A stretch of DNA of 64,000 nt, from the NCBI RefSeq assembly GCF_014207955.1, contig NZ_JACHLK010000012.1:1-64000 (forward strand), given 5' to 3'. Source of the DNA: Acidovorax soli. GTDB lineage: Bacteria > Pseudomonadota > Gammaproteobacteria > Burkholderiales > Burkholderiaceae_C. This document shows positions 33,601 through 41,185 of the stretch, piece by piece. Below the pieces are notes generated by a model. The model was not told the origin of the DNA. It ran no database searches and saw only the letters and a list, made by a program, of their open reading frames with translations. Made by a program: the position numbers and the translations under genes. Every line of letters begins with the position of its first letter. Position 1 is the first letter of the stretch.

Positions 33601-34866
33601 ATCGTCAACGACGACTTTGCGGCCGGCACCGACACCAGCCTGCCCAACATCACGCTGGGCCTGAGCTCGGCCGCGGGCGTGTACGAGAACGCGGGCCAGA
33701 ACCTGGTCTACACCTTCACGCGCAGCGGCGACACCAGCGCAGCGCTTACGGTGAACTTCACGGCCGATGGCACGGCCACGTACTTCGCGGCCGATCCGGC
33801 CAAGTCGGACTTCGGCATCTCCGCCAATGCCACGCTGACCACCACCTCGGGCGCCAATGCCGACATCGGCGAGTTCCAGAAATACGCCACAGCGATCGAG
33901 AACTTCGTGCACACAGGCGCGGCCGACACCACCACCCAGCCTGGTACCACCATCGCGGGCAACCCGAATGCGGACGCCTCGACCGACATGTACCTCTATG
34001 CCACCTGGGCCCGGCCCGACATGGTGGCCGGGGCCTACGACATGCTCACCTCGCGCACGCTCAATGCCGCGGGCGCCTACGAGGGCTCAGGGGCCATCAG
34101 CCAGTCGGACACGCAAGCCACGGCCTATTACCTGTCGCTGGAGGGCATGACCACCGACCTGCAGAACGCCTATGCCAACCTGGCTGCAGTCAACCCCGAC
34201 TTCAAGGGCGTGGCCCCGGTGGGCACGGCCTTCATGACCGCCGTGCAGAACGGCCTGGCGATCCGCGACCCCTATACCGAGGCGGGGGGCTCCAGCGTCA
34301 CCGGTGGCGGCAAGGTCAATCTCTGGCACGACGACAACCTGCACGCCAGCAAGTACGGCTCCTACCTGTCGGGCCTGGTGCTGTTCGAGACGCTCACCGG
34401 CCTCGATGCACGCTCGCTGGGCGCGGGTGACAAGGTGGCGAGCGACCTGGGCATCGACGCGGCCACGGCCGTGGCCCTGCAGAAGGTGGCCTCGGCCACG
34501 CTGGGCTTCGACCAGTCTTACCAATGGAGCTCACCGGGCAAGGTGGCCGACCTGGGCGGCAGCAATGCCACGGCCACGCTGGCCACGGCCGGCGGATTCA
34601 GCTTTGCCGACCCGGCGTTTGCCGCGCACACTGTGAGCGTCACGCCCACGGCGGGCGCTCTGGGCACGCTGACCGCCCAGCTGCGCTCCGACGGCCACAC
34701 CGGTCAGGTCAACTGGCTCTACACCGTGGGCAACCAGACCATCGACCCGCTGCTCACCGCCGGCCAGCAGCGCCACGACCAGTTCACCGTGACCCTGGAC
34801 GACGGCCATGGGCATGTGAGCACCCGCCTGGTCGACATCACCCTGGTGGGTACCGCTGTCATTTGA
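30688..34866 (+). CDS. Large modular protein: split SGNH hydrolase with Calx-beta insert
   Basis: A 1392-residue protein without a classical signal peptide, so type I-like secretion is likely. Residues 1-180: helical DUF4214-like start. 192-207: calcium-loop DTNGNHQLDAGE. About 510-605: Big-type Ig domain (DTQAPTLAITSSAAALKAGG onward). From 612: first half of an SGNH hydrolase, FVGNSATFARIDP with presumed nucleophile Ser620, up to VVLQDQTDEPLP at 737. Residues 738-1057 are Calx-beta sequence: a C-terminal half (738-797), a full domain (805-976) and an N-terminal half (985-1057), two ending in the family mark NDD. From 1058 the SGNH half resumes (FQKYATAIENFVHTG, YLYATWARPDM), with the catalytic D-x-x-H at Asp1216/His1219. 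The end (about 1304-1392) is VCBS-like. The reading frame is open throughout. The domain calls are from pattern recognition. Confidence 0.72.
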   Translation: MSTPNASHVLQQIFILATGHAAPAGLLSEFEAVVAADGHYGRVAAAFEAAMGQPAASRGVGGTIQQLALNGLGVVLSADDGLAIARVAQEQGLTTWAKLMDFLVNADTGIYTALDHRAEAANAFNSALASQNKGALFSGDGVGTAVHTLLQGIGASDASAAAGISGVQALAARLSAAGIQGHVADGYVKGATVFADTNGNHQLDAGEWSATTDAAGGFTLPANVQGTLVATGGTDLLTNKAFKGMLTAPAGSTVVNPLTTLVQALMDKGGATTTVEQATALLAKALGLPAGVNLLSYDPLAVLASSSASAADKAVALGYQKVAVALVNVIGIGAAALDAAEAKAAQPGVATPHAGQPGAAAGTLIASLVDAIASAAGGASGVANLSDAAFLRTLVADAAGDYGLRLDSTSLDQISRVVDAANDATSAASTVAVLGQVAAAASDAAGSVATGNFQAAANGYTGAAFTAAVQQQAVGELAPGVSAGQGSSPPAPPASGGGDTGGGATPGPVDTQAPTLAITSSAAALKAGGTATITFTFSEDPGASFTAADITTTGGTLGALSGTGLVRTATFTATASANLDTGGHIAVAKDSYSDAAGNKGAAAAVDIATVFNPVLFVGNSATFARIDPAMSYNTYDAATNPFGVHDLTSPANGGTFTNLTGANLYEPHPWGGVAGLFDKFADQVGLGYDVSLSTRNAATLKGHYLNSSAAGWDMRGNIASQKWELVVLQDQTDEPLPSGSGTITFAAGSATANLVITPTADGAKEYDETLALKLAASASNYRVGTSSAVGTTILNDDPTAPATNPALATVTLAASPGQVTEDGTANLVFTFTRTGPTTSDLTVTFTAFRDGSTSPSVSTTVNASQDLEMYNTASGAFSSAGGAGTSPYRFTSGNGFASSSDTGAPTTTGSVSFTSNTGTIVIKAGQTSASITLDPHADSTVEADEAIRLTLTHPATGTDYNLGTLGAVSGTIVNDDFAAGTDTSLPNITLGLSSAAGVYENAGQNLVYTFTRSGDTSAALTVNFTADGTATYFAADPAKSDFGISANATLTTTSGANADIGEFQKYATAIENFVHTGAADTTTQPGTTIAGNPNADASTDMYLYATWARPDMVAGAYDMLTSRTLNAAGAYEGSGAISQSDTQATAYYLSLEGMTTDLQNAYANLAAVNPDFKGVAPVGTAFMTAVQNGLAIRDPYTEAGGSSVTGGGKVNLWHDDNLHASKYGSYLSGLVLFETLTGLDARSLGAGDKVASDLGIDAATAVALQKVASATLGFDQSYQWSSPGKVADLGGSNATATLATAGGFSFADPAFAAHTVSVTPTAGALGTLTAQLRSDGHTGQVNWLYTVGNQTIDPLLTAGQQRHDQFTVTLDDGHGHVSTRLVDITLVGTAVI

Positions 34867-34917
34867 GGGGGCGCGCTGCAATGCGCAGCAAGCTGTGCTC
34901 CGCGTCACAGCCTTGGG

Positions 34918-35012
34918 GGCGGGGGATGCCTATGATTTCCCTGCCGGCCTCCAAGCGGCATCCCCTCTTGCGACAAGCAAGTTGCTGCCCGCCTCCGTGC
35001 GGGCTTTTTTTT
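34918..35012 (+). ncRNA. Candidate structured RNA or 3' UTR ending in a terminator
   Basis: Three consecutive hairpins follow the large gene: GGGGATGCC / GGCATCCCC (34922-34930 with 34957-34965, nine perfect pairs), CTTGC / GCAAG (34967-34971 with 34977-34981), and the terminator stem GCCCGC / GCGGGC at 34987-35004. This could be a 3' UTR-derived small RNA or only a complex terminator. No promoter or known family was identified. Confidence 0.4.
34987..35012 (+). terminator. Rho-independent terminator after the large modular gene
   Basis: Stem GCCCGC (34987-34992) / GCGGGC (34999-35004), loop CTCCGT, followed by eight T residues (35005-35012). It lies about 120 bases after the stop of the 1392-residue gene. 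Confidence 0.88.
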
Positions 35013-35022
35013 GCGGGTGGGC

Positions 35023-35187
35023 TGGTGTTCTGTCCCGTAAATAGATGCCAAAAATAAAACCGATGGATTTCGCGCCATGGCGAGGCGCAAACCGCAGCGA
35101 TAGCTGGTGCTATCGCGAGGATTTGCAACGCGGCCCTGGCGTGAAAGACGCGGCTTTATTGGCATTTATTTGCGGGACAGGACACCA
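35023..35187. repeat. 165-bp MITE-like palindromic element
   Basis: Terminal inverted repeats of about 37-40 bases: TGGTGTTCTGTCCCG at 35023-35037 mirrors 35173-35187 (14 of 15), and the match continues through ATGCCAA and ATAAA toward 35062 and 35151. The interior is also palindromic around GCGATAGC / GCTATCGC (35096-35116). No coding sequence is inside. It lies between the terminator of the large gene and the small exported gene at 35261. No target duplication is apparent. Confidence 0.75.
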
Positions 35188-35260
35188 GGGGCGACTTCCG
35201 TGAACTTCTGCGCGCTGCGCGATTCAGAACGCGTGACGCATACCAAAGGAACAACGAAGC

Positions 35261-35626
35261 ATGAGCAAGACATTCAGATCCATGGCCGCCGCACTGCTGC
35301 TGGCAGGTGCTTCGGGCGCGGGCATGGCCGCCGGCGGGCCGCTGGACGGCGTCTACCAGTGCGCGGTGGCCGGTACAGGCGTGTTCATCACGGTCAGTGG
35401 CCAGCCCAGCGGGCCCTCGATGTTCACCATCGCGGCCCTGGGTCCGGCCAATGCACTCTATGGCTATGGCATGGGCACGGCCACGGCCTCGTCGTTCACC
35501 GGCACCACCAGCTTCAACCTGCCATTCAACCTGTCGGTGAGCCAGGGCAACCTGATCGGCAGCATGGGCGTGCTGCAGGGGAACACGGCCGCCCAGTTGC
35601 CGGTGAATTGTGCCAAATTGTTCTGA
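35261..35626 (+). CDS. Small exported protein of unknown function
   Basis: A 121-residue protein with a signal peptide (MSKTFRSMAAALLLAGASGAGMAAGG, cleavage near residue 24). The mature part is Gly/Ser/Thr-rich with alternating hydrophobic residues (GVYQCAVAGTGVFITVSGQ, FNLPFNLSVSQGNLIGSMGVLQGN) and two cysteines, one near each end, suggesting a small disulfide-closed beta domain. It converges with the TonB-dependent receptor gene, with a GC hairpin (35627-35646) between. No family is recognised. Confidence 0.65.
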   Translation: MSKTFRSMAAALLLAGASGAGMAAGGPLDGVYQCAVAGTGVFITVSGQPSGPSMFTIAALGPANALYGYGMGTATASSFTGTTSFNLPFNLSVSQGNLIGSMGVLQGNTAAQLPVNCAKLF

Positions 35627-35662
35627 GCCCGCAGGCCCTGGCGGGCGCCTCTCTGAGTCCGC

Positions 35663-38170
35663 TTACCAGCGGTGTGCGTAGCTCAGCTTGAGCACCGCAC
35701 CTGCAGCCGGCAGCCGGCTCGTATTGTTGCTGTTGCGCAGAAGCTGGCTGTACAGCGGGTAGTAGTGGCGGTTGAGCAGGTTTTCCACGCCCAGCGCTAC
35801 GGTGCTGCGCTCGTCGAGCTTGACGCGGCTTACCAGGTCCAGCGTGGTGTAGCCCTGCGTGTCGCGGTGGCCGAAGCTGCTGGCACCGGCCAGGCGGTAG
35901 TCCCTGGAGGCGTACGAGGTGGCCTGCAGGCGGTGGCTCCAGCGGGCATCGGGTCGGTATTCCACATAGGCCGTGAGCTTGAGCGGCGGGATGCGGTAAC
36001 CCGTCATGTCCTGGTAGCTGCTGGCGCCCTGCGGCAGTTCGCGGCCCTGCATCCAGGTGAAGCTGCCACCCAGGCTGAAGCGGTCGCCACTGCCGAAGTA
36101 GTCGATGCCGCCTTCCACCCCGTGCACGCGCTCCTTGGTGCGCGCCAGCGTGAGGCCATTGTTGAAGCTCTGCACCGCGCCCAGGTCGGACCGAGACTGG
36201 AACATGCTCACATTGGCCATGGCGTTGGCAAAGCGGCCACGCCAGCCCAGCTCCACGGTGTCGGTCTTGATCGCCTGCAGGTTGGAGTTGCCGATGGTGA
36301 AGCTGGGCGTGGCATTGCGCACCTGAAGCCCGATGTCGGGCAGCTCGAAGCCCTGGCTGAACGAGGCATAGAGCTCGTGGTCCTTGGCAGGGCTGAACAC
36401 GGCGCCGGTGTTGTAGGTCCAGGCGCTGTAGTCCACCGTGCCGCCGGCCACGCTGCCCGGGTTGGCCACGCGCGACTGCGACAGCGGGACAAAGCGGTCG
36501 AAGCTGCCGCTGGCCCGGTCGTAGCGCAGCCCGCCTTCCAGCGACCACTGGTCGTTGAAGCGGTGCTGCAGCTGTGCGAACGCACCCAGGCTGCGCGTGG
36601 TGACCTCGGGCATGTAGACCAGCCGCCCGGTCTTGCGAAAGACCAGGCCGCCTGTGGCGTCGTACAGCGTGGGGTCGAACACGTCGATGGGCATGTCCGT
36701 GCGCTCGTGGTTGAAGTCGGCACCCCAGGTGAGCTGGGTCTGCTTGTCCTGGCCCAGGGGCGTCTTGACGGTCAGGCGCCCGCCGAACACGCGTGAGTTC
36801 TGCATGGACTGGTCTACGTTGGCGCCGCGCACTGGCACGGCACGCGCATCGAAGGGGGCAAAGCGCGTGTGGAAGTCGCGGTAGTACAGCTGCGCGGCGA
36901 GCGTGCTGCCGGCCAGGTCGCGGTGTTCGTAGTCCAGGCCCAGCAGGGTGTTGGCCACGCGGTTCTGTTCATCCAGCTGCAGGCCCTTGAGCGGGCGCGC
37001 TGCCGCGCTACCCGCCGGCAGGCGGCCCACCGATGGGTCGGACGCGTATTCCGTGTCCTGGCGGGCGTCGTAGCGGCTGGCCGAGAACTGCAGGCGCTGT
37101 TGGGGGGCGAGTTTGAGACCGATCTTGGCCGAGGCGTTGTAGATGTTGGCGTCGAACAGGTCACCCTGGCTGGGCTCGGGGGCGATGCGGTCGCCGCGCG
37201 CGTCAAACGAGCCGCCCACGCGGCGTACGCCCAGGCTCACGGTGTAGTCGATGGCATCGTTCGCGCCCGAGAGGTAGTGCTGCACCTCGCCGCCCAGCCC
37301 GGCCCCTGACAGGTGCGACAGCGGCGAGACCCCGGTGAAGGTGGTCTCGGCCCGCGTCTCGCCGCTGGGCTGGCGCGTGCGGATGGCGACAATGCCGCCA
37401 GCAGCGCCGCTGCCATAGATGGCGCTGCTGCCGCGCAGCACCTCGATCTGTTCCACATCGGCCGGGTTGATGTTGGCCAGGTTGCGCGACGAGCCCCGGT
37501 TGGTATTGAGCGGAATGCCGTCCACGAGGATGAGCATCTCGCGCCCGCGCAGCGTCTGGCCGTAGTCGGTGATGGTGTGGCTGGAGTCGGCCATGCCGGG
37601 CACGGCCTTGCTCAGCAGCGTGGCCAGGCTGTCCGAGCCCTGGCGCAGGGTGTCGAGTTCCTCGCGCTCCAGCGTGGTGACCTGGCGTGTGGGGGCCATG
37701 ACGGAACTCTGGGTGCGGCCCGTCACGGTGACGGCGGGCAGTGCTGCGGCGGCGCTGGTGGGGTTGGCCGCATCCAGGTTGGCTGGCGCAGCAGACGTAC
37801 CTGCTGCAACGGATACCAGCGTGTAGGCCCCGTCGCCCAGTGCGCGTGCTGCCAGGCCGCTGCGCGCCAGCAGGCGGGCAAAGCCTTCGGCCACGGTGTG
37901 GTTGCCAGCCAGGCCCTCGGTCACCAGGCCGCGCGTGCGGGCCAGGTCCATGCTGAGGTTCACGCCGGCCTGGCCGGCAAAATCGAGCAGGGCAGGGCCC
38001 AGCGGGCCGGCGGGCACGCGGTAGGCCTTGTGCACCTGGGCGGTGCCGGCTGCCTGGGCATGGGCAGCGCCGGCCAGCGTGGTGGCCAGGGCCAGACCGA
38101 AGGCGGCGCTGCGCAGTGCGCGCACCACGGGGCTCAAGGGAACAAGGTGGTCAAGGGGCTGGCGTGCCAT
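35663..38170 (-). CDS. TonB-dependent receptor with N-terminal signalling (STN) domain
   Basis: An 835-residue outer-membrane receptor. A signal peptide ends near AHAQA. The STN secretin/TonB signalling domain follows (AYRVPAGPLGPALLDFAGQAGVNLSMD to about residue 120), then the plug (VTVTGRTQSSVMAPTRQVTTLEREELDTL, LRGREMLILVDGIPLNT, IEVLRGSSAIYGSGAAGGIVAIRT) and a long beta-barrel ending LKLSYAHRW with the usual aromatic C-terminus. The STN domain and adjacent fecR and fecI genes show a FecA-type surface-signalling receptor that signals ligand binding inward. A siderophore or ferric chelate is likely; which one is unknown. Confidence 0.92.
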   Translation of the reverse strand: MARQPLDHLVPLSPVVRALRSAAFGLALATTLAGAAHAQAAGTAQVHKAYRVPAGPLGPALLDFAGQAGVNLSMDLARTRGLVTEGLAGNHTVAEGFARLLARSGLAARALGDGAYTLVSVAAGTSAAPANLDAANPTSAAAALPAVTVTGRTQSSVMAPTRQVTTLEREELDTLRQGSDSLATLLSKAVPGMADSSHTITDYGQTLRGREMLILVDGIPLNTNRGSSRNLANINPADVEQIEVLRGSSAIYGSGAAGGIVAIRTRQPSGETRAETTFTGVSPLSHLSGAGLGGEVQHYLSGANDAIDYTVSLGVRRVGGSFDARGDRIAPEPSQGDLFDANIYNASAKIGLKLAPQQRLQFSASRYDARQDTEYASDPSVGRLPAGSAAARPLKGLQLDEQNRVANTLLGLDYEHRDLAGSTLAAQLYYRDFHTRFAPFDARAVPVRGANVDQSMQNSRVFGGRLTVKTPLGQDKQTQLTWGADFNHERTDMPIDVFDPTLYDATGGLVFRKTGRLVYMPEVTTRSLGAFAQLQHRFNDQWSLEGGLRYDRASGSFDRFVPLSQSRVANPGSVAGGTVDYSAWTYNTGAVFSPAKDHELYASFSQGFELPDIGLQVRNATPSFTIGNSNLQAIKTDTVELGWRGRFANAMANVSMFQSRSDLGAVQSFNNGLTLARTKERVHGVEGGIDYFGSGDRFSLGGSFTWMQGRELPQGASSYQDMTGYRIPPLKLTAYVEYRPDARWSHRLQATSYASRDYRLAGASSFGHRDTQGYTTLDLVSRVKLDERSTVALGVENLLNRHYYPLYSQLLRNSNNTSRLPAAGAVLKLSYAHRW

Positions 38171-38277
38171 GGAATGCGGTCCTCGGTTCGGTGGTCATGG
38201 ATAGGTGCTTCCTACCCATGACAGGCGAGGCGCTGAAACCGGACACGGATCGCGAAAGTATTTTCAGCCGCAGGGGC

Positions 38278-39243
38278 TCAACGCGCCGCCACGGTGACCC
38301 AGTAGCGCGTGCGGGTCTCGATGCGCACCGGCAGCGTTTGCGCCAGCAGGGCGAGCACGCGGTCGGTATCGTCGATCTGGAAGGCGCCTGACACGCGCAA
38401 CTGCGCCACGGCCGGGTCGCAGCGCAGCACGCCGTTGCGGTAGCGGGCCAGTTCGGCCACGAAGTCGGCCAGCGGCATTTCCTGGGCGAACAGGGTGCCT
38501 TGGGTCCAGCGGCCGGTACCGGCATCGAGGGGGGTCGGTGCGCTGGCCTGGTCGCGGGTGAATTGCGCCTGCTGGCCGGCGCGCACGAGCACGCTTACAT
38601 CGCCCGAGGCTCGGGCAGGGTGCATCTCCACGCTGCCCTCCAGCACGGCCAGGCGCGTGGCACCACCGCCTTCGCTGCGCACCGTGAAGCGCGTGCCCAG
38701 CGCGCGCAGTTCCCCTGCATCCGTCCGGACAATGAACGGCCGGTGCACCGGGCCGGGGTCAGGGGCCGTGTTTACCAGGATCTCGCCGCTCTCGTGGCGC
38801 ACCAGGCGCTGTCGTTCATCGAATGCCACCTCGATCGTGGTGGCGGTATTCAGGTCCACCTGCGTGCCATCGGCCAGTGCAATGCGGCGGCGCTCGCCCG
38901 TGGCGGTGCGGTACGCCAGGGCCGCACCCGCCCAGGGCGTGGCATGGTAGCCCCACCAGAGCACTGGCGGCACGGCCACCAGTGCCGCCACCGCTCCCAA
39001 CAGGGCACGCCGGTTGGCGCGCAGGCGCCGGCGTCCCAGCACCGGCATGCCCACGGCGGCGGGCACCAGCCCGAAGCTGCGGCCCAGTTGCTCGGCGCTT
39101 TGCCACACGCGTTCATGCTCGGGGCTTTGGCGGCGCCACTGCTCGCAGGCGGCACGTTCGCCCTCGCTGAAGTCGCTGGCGTGCATGCGGGCCAGCCAGT
39201 GCGCGGCCTGGTCCACCAGCGCGGGGTCGATGGCATCGGGCAT
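38278..39243 (-). CDS. fecR: FecR-type anti-sigma regulator
   Basis: A 321-residue single-span inner-membrane protein. The cytosolic N-terminus has the DUF4880 FecR start (PALVDQAAHWLARMHASDFSEGERAACEQWRRQSPEHERVW). A membrane helix follows (LLGAVAALVAVPPVLWWGY, about residues 80-98). The periplasmic part holds the FecR core (RTATGERRRIALADGTQVDLNTATTIEV, GELRALGTRFTVRSEG) and a C-terminal secretin-like piece that would meet the STN domain of the receptor. It is two bases downstream of the sigma gene. Confidence 0.92.
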   Translation of the reverse strand: MPDAIDPALVDQAAHWLARMHASDFSEGERAACEQWRRQSPEHERVWQSAEQLGRSFGLVPAAVGMPVLGRRRLRANRRALLGAVAALVAVPPVLWWGYHATPWAGAALAYRTATGERRRIALADGTQVDLNTATTIEVAFDERQRLVRHESGEILVNTAPDPGPVHRPFIVRTDAGELRALGTRFTVRSEGGGATRLAVLEGSVEMHPARASGDVSVLVRAGQQAQFTRDQASAPTPLDAGTGRWTQGTLFAQEMPLADFVAELARYRNGVLRCDPAVAQLRVSGAFQIDDTDRVLALLAQTLPVRIETRTRYWVTVAAR

Positions 39244-39245
39244 GC

Positions 39246-39797
39246 TCAAGTTCGGTGCGTGGGCGGTGCGTCCTGCGCCAGCAGGGCGGCCAGGCACTGG
39301 CGAAAGCCCTGGGCCATGTAGCGCGTCACCGTGCGCACGCTGACCTGCAGTTCCGTGGCAATGTCTTCGTAGGAGCGGCCTTCGAGCTGCGACATGAGAA
39401 AGGCGGCGCGCACGGCGGCCGGCAGCGCATCGAGCAGGGCATCGATCCCGTGCAGCGTCTCCAGCAGGATGGCGCGCTCTTCCACCGAGGGCACCAGCGG
39501 CTCGGGCAACAGAGCCAGTGCGTTGAGGTAGGCGCGCTCCAGCGACTGGCGTTCGTAGTGGTTGATGACCAGGCGCTTGGCCACCGTGGTCAGGTAGGCG
39601 CGGGGCTCGTGCAGGTGGCCGATGGCATCGGCCCGGTAGCCGGCCCACACGCGCACAAAGGTGTCGTGCGCGATGTCGGCCGCATCCCAGGGGTTGCCCA
39701 GCCGGCGGCGCAGCCAGGCGTGCAGCCAGCCATGGTGCTCGCGGTACATCGCATGCACCTGCTGCCCTTGCTGGGTCGATTCATTGGCTGCCGCCAT
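39246..39797 (-). CDS. fecI: FecI-type ECF sigma factor
   Basis: A 183-residue extracytoplasmic-function sigma factor. Region 2 is MYREHHGWLHAWLRRRLGNPWDAADIAHDTFVRVWAGY; region 4 is ALPAAVRAAFLMSQLEGRSYEDIATELQVSVRTVTRYMAQGFRQCL. It would direct polymerase to the promoter of the TonB receptor gene when FecR relays ligand binding. ATG 39797 gives the usual length; an ATG 33 bases upstream is in frame. A Fur-like palindrome lies 45 bases upstream, so expression should rise when iron is scarce. Confidence 0.92.
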   Translation of the reverse strand: MAAANESTQQGQQVHAMYREHHGWLHAWLRRRLGNPWDAADIAHDTFVRVWAGYRADAIGHLHEPRAYLTTVAKRLVINHYERQSLERAYLNALALLPEPLVPSVEERAILLETLHGIDALLDALPAAVRAAFLMSQLEGRSYEDIATELQVSVRTVTRYMAQGFRQCLAALLAQDAPPTHRT

Positions 39798-39841
39798 GGT
39801 ATTGCCGTCTGTTCCAGAGCGGCAGGCCATGCCGCTTCAAA

Positions 39842-39864
39842 TACGAATGAGAATTTCTCGTATC
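39842..39864 (-). promoter_or_regulatory. Fur box-like operator upstream of fecI
   Basis: TACGAATGAGAATTTCTCGT contains the GAGAA-T-TTCTC palindrome (39849-39859) and overlapping TACGA / TCGTA, matching the AATGAGAAT-type Fur sites of iron-regulated sigma genes. It sits just upstream of the fecI start. AT-rich DNA in a GC-rich setting supports a regulatory role. Confidence 0.62.
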
Positions 39865-39916
39865 GTATCAAAACGCCCTGGTAGGTCGGTGGTGCGGCCC
39901 TGCCGCCGCACCTGTG

Positions 39917-40405
39917 TCAGCGCTTGCGCTCCAGTGTCACGAAGCTGAAGGGCAGTCCATTCGTGGAGGTGTGCGTGCTGCGCGCGGTCTCGTGCCAGCC
40001 CGCGTCGAGCACCGGGGCATGGGCGTCGCCCTCGAAGTCCTGTGCGATCTCGGTGAGCTCGATGCGGTCCGCCAGGGGCTGGGCCTCGGCATAGACCTGG
40101 GCGCCGCCGATCACCCACACCGTCTGGCCGGCGCTCGCGTGTTGCAGGGCGTCCTGCAGGCTGGCGGCACGCACGGCGCCTTCGGCAGACCAGTCGGCCT
40201 GGCGGGTGATGACGATGTTGGTGCGGCCCGGCAGCGGGCGAAAGCGCGGGGGCAGCGAATCCCAGGTCTTGCGGCCCATGACCACGGGGCTGCCCTGGGT
40301 CAGGGCCTTGAAGTGCGCCATGTCCTCGGGCAGGTGCCAGGGCAGGCGGTTGTCCTTGCCGATCACGCCGTTGGCGGCGCGTGCATAGATCATGTGCAAA
40401 GGCAT
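39917..40405 (-). CDS. folA: Dihydrofolate reductase
   Basis: A 162-residue dihydrofolate reductase making tetrahydrofolate with NADPH. The order is classic: MIYARAANGVIGKDNRLPWHLPEDMAHFKALTQGSPVVMGRKTWDSLPPRFRPLPGRTNIVIT, then VWVIGGAQVYAEAQPLADRIELTEI with the catalytic Asp/Glu replaced as usual by Glu in LPEDM. The ATG at 40405 has AGCGA-type upstream purines. thyA, the other half of the thymidylate cycle, lies 900 bases upstream on the same strand, with a DUF4337 gene between. Confidence 0.95.
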   Translation of the reverse strand: MPLHMIYARAANGVIGKDNRLPWHLPEDMAHFKALTQGSPVVMGRKTWDSLPPRFRPLPGRTNIVITRQADWSAEGAVRAASLQDALQHASAGQTVWVIGGAQVYAEAQPLADRIELTEIAQDFEGDAHAPVLDAGWHETARSTHTSTNGLPFSFVTLERKR

Positions 40406-40428
40406 GGCGGTTCGCTCCAGTGGTGCCG

Positions 40429-41046
40429 TCAGATGTGCAGCGTGGCCAGGGCACCGACTGCGATGCCAATGCCGGCCACGCCGTACATGCCGTATTCCAG
40501 CCACTTCTTCTTGGTCAGCAGCGCAATCGCGGCCAGCGCGATCGCCACCTGCAATGCGGTCGTGGCCTGGGCCCAGCGGTGGTGCTGGTGCATCTGTTCT
40601 TCGCTCTGGCGGTCGAACTTGTGGCTGTCGGCCTCGAGCTTTTCAGCGGCCACCTTGATCTCGTTCTTTTCGCTCTCGTAGCGGTCCACCTTGGCCTGGT
40701 AGGCGGCCTTGCGGTCTTCGGGCGCCAGGTCGCGGGCCAGTTCGGCCAGGGACTGCTTGGTGCTCTTGGACTGGAAGTAGTTCCACTGGTTGGAGGCCTC
40801 GGTCTTCTTGATAGCCGCATCGTTCTTGAGCAGGCCGGCATTGGCCTGCGTGGCCCCGCCCATGTACGCGAAGATCGCGCCCACCGTGGCGACGATGGCC
40901 GTGAACATCGCGATCTTGCTCATCGACGAGCCGCCACCTTCGCTGCCGTGGCTGGCCGCGTGGTCGTCTCCATGGCCGTGGCCCTGTGCCGCATGCTCCA
41001 CTGCGTGGTCATGCGGGCCGTGTACGTGAAATCCTCCGGAAGACAT
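40429..41046 (-). CDS. DUF4337 membrane protein
   Basis: A 205-residue protein. It begins with a His-rich stretch (HVHGPHDHAVEHAAQGHGHGDDHAASHG) that could bind metal, then a membrane helix (MSKIAMFTAIVATVGAIFAYMGG), a charged coiled-coil-like middle (NQWNYFQSKSTKQSLAELARDLAPEDRK) and two C-terminal helices. The NQWNYFQSKS motif marks DUF4337. Function is unknown. It ends 23 bases before the folA start and lies between thyA and folA on the same strand. Confidence 0.82.
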   Translation of the reverse strand: MSSGGFHVHGPHDHAVEHAAQGHGHGDDHAASHGSEGGGSSMSKIAMFTAIVATVGAIFAYMGGATQANAGLLKNDAAIKKTEASNQWNYFQSKSTKQSLAELARDLAPEDRKAAYQAKVDRYESEKNEIKVAAEKLEADSHKFDRQSEEQMHQHHRWAQATTALQVAIALAAIALLTKKKWLEYGMYGVAGIGIAVGALATLHI

Positions 41047-41185
41047 GGTGGGTGCTCTTTGTAGTAGTGGTTAAGGGAAACAGGAAATCTAGCAGGGCTC
41101 AGCAGCACCTGCGCCGAGGGGCACATGGGGGAAAGGGTCAGGCCGTCAATGTGTCGGTTGCATGTCGAACGCACGCGGCCGAGAC

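Noticed and set aside
30370..33912. 1180-codon open frame on the minus strand opposite the large modular gene
   Set aside because: Antisense shadow of a GC-rich, Gly/Ala/Thr-rich gene; sequence is a mix of Gly/Arg/His runs with no domain, and the plus strand has clear domain motifs.
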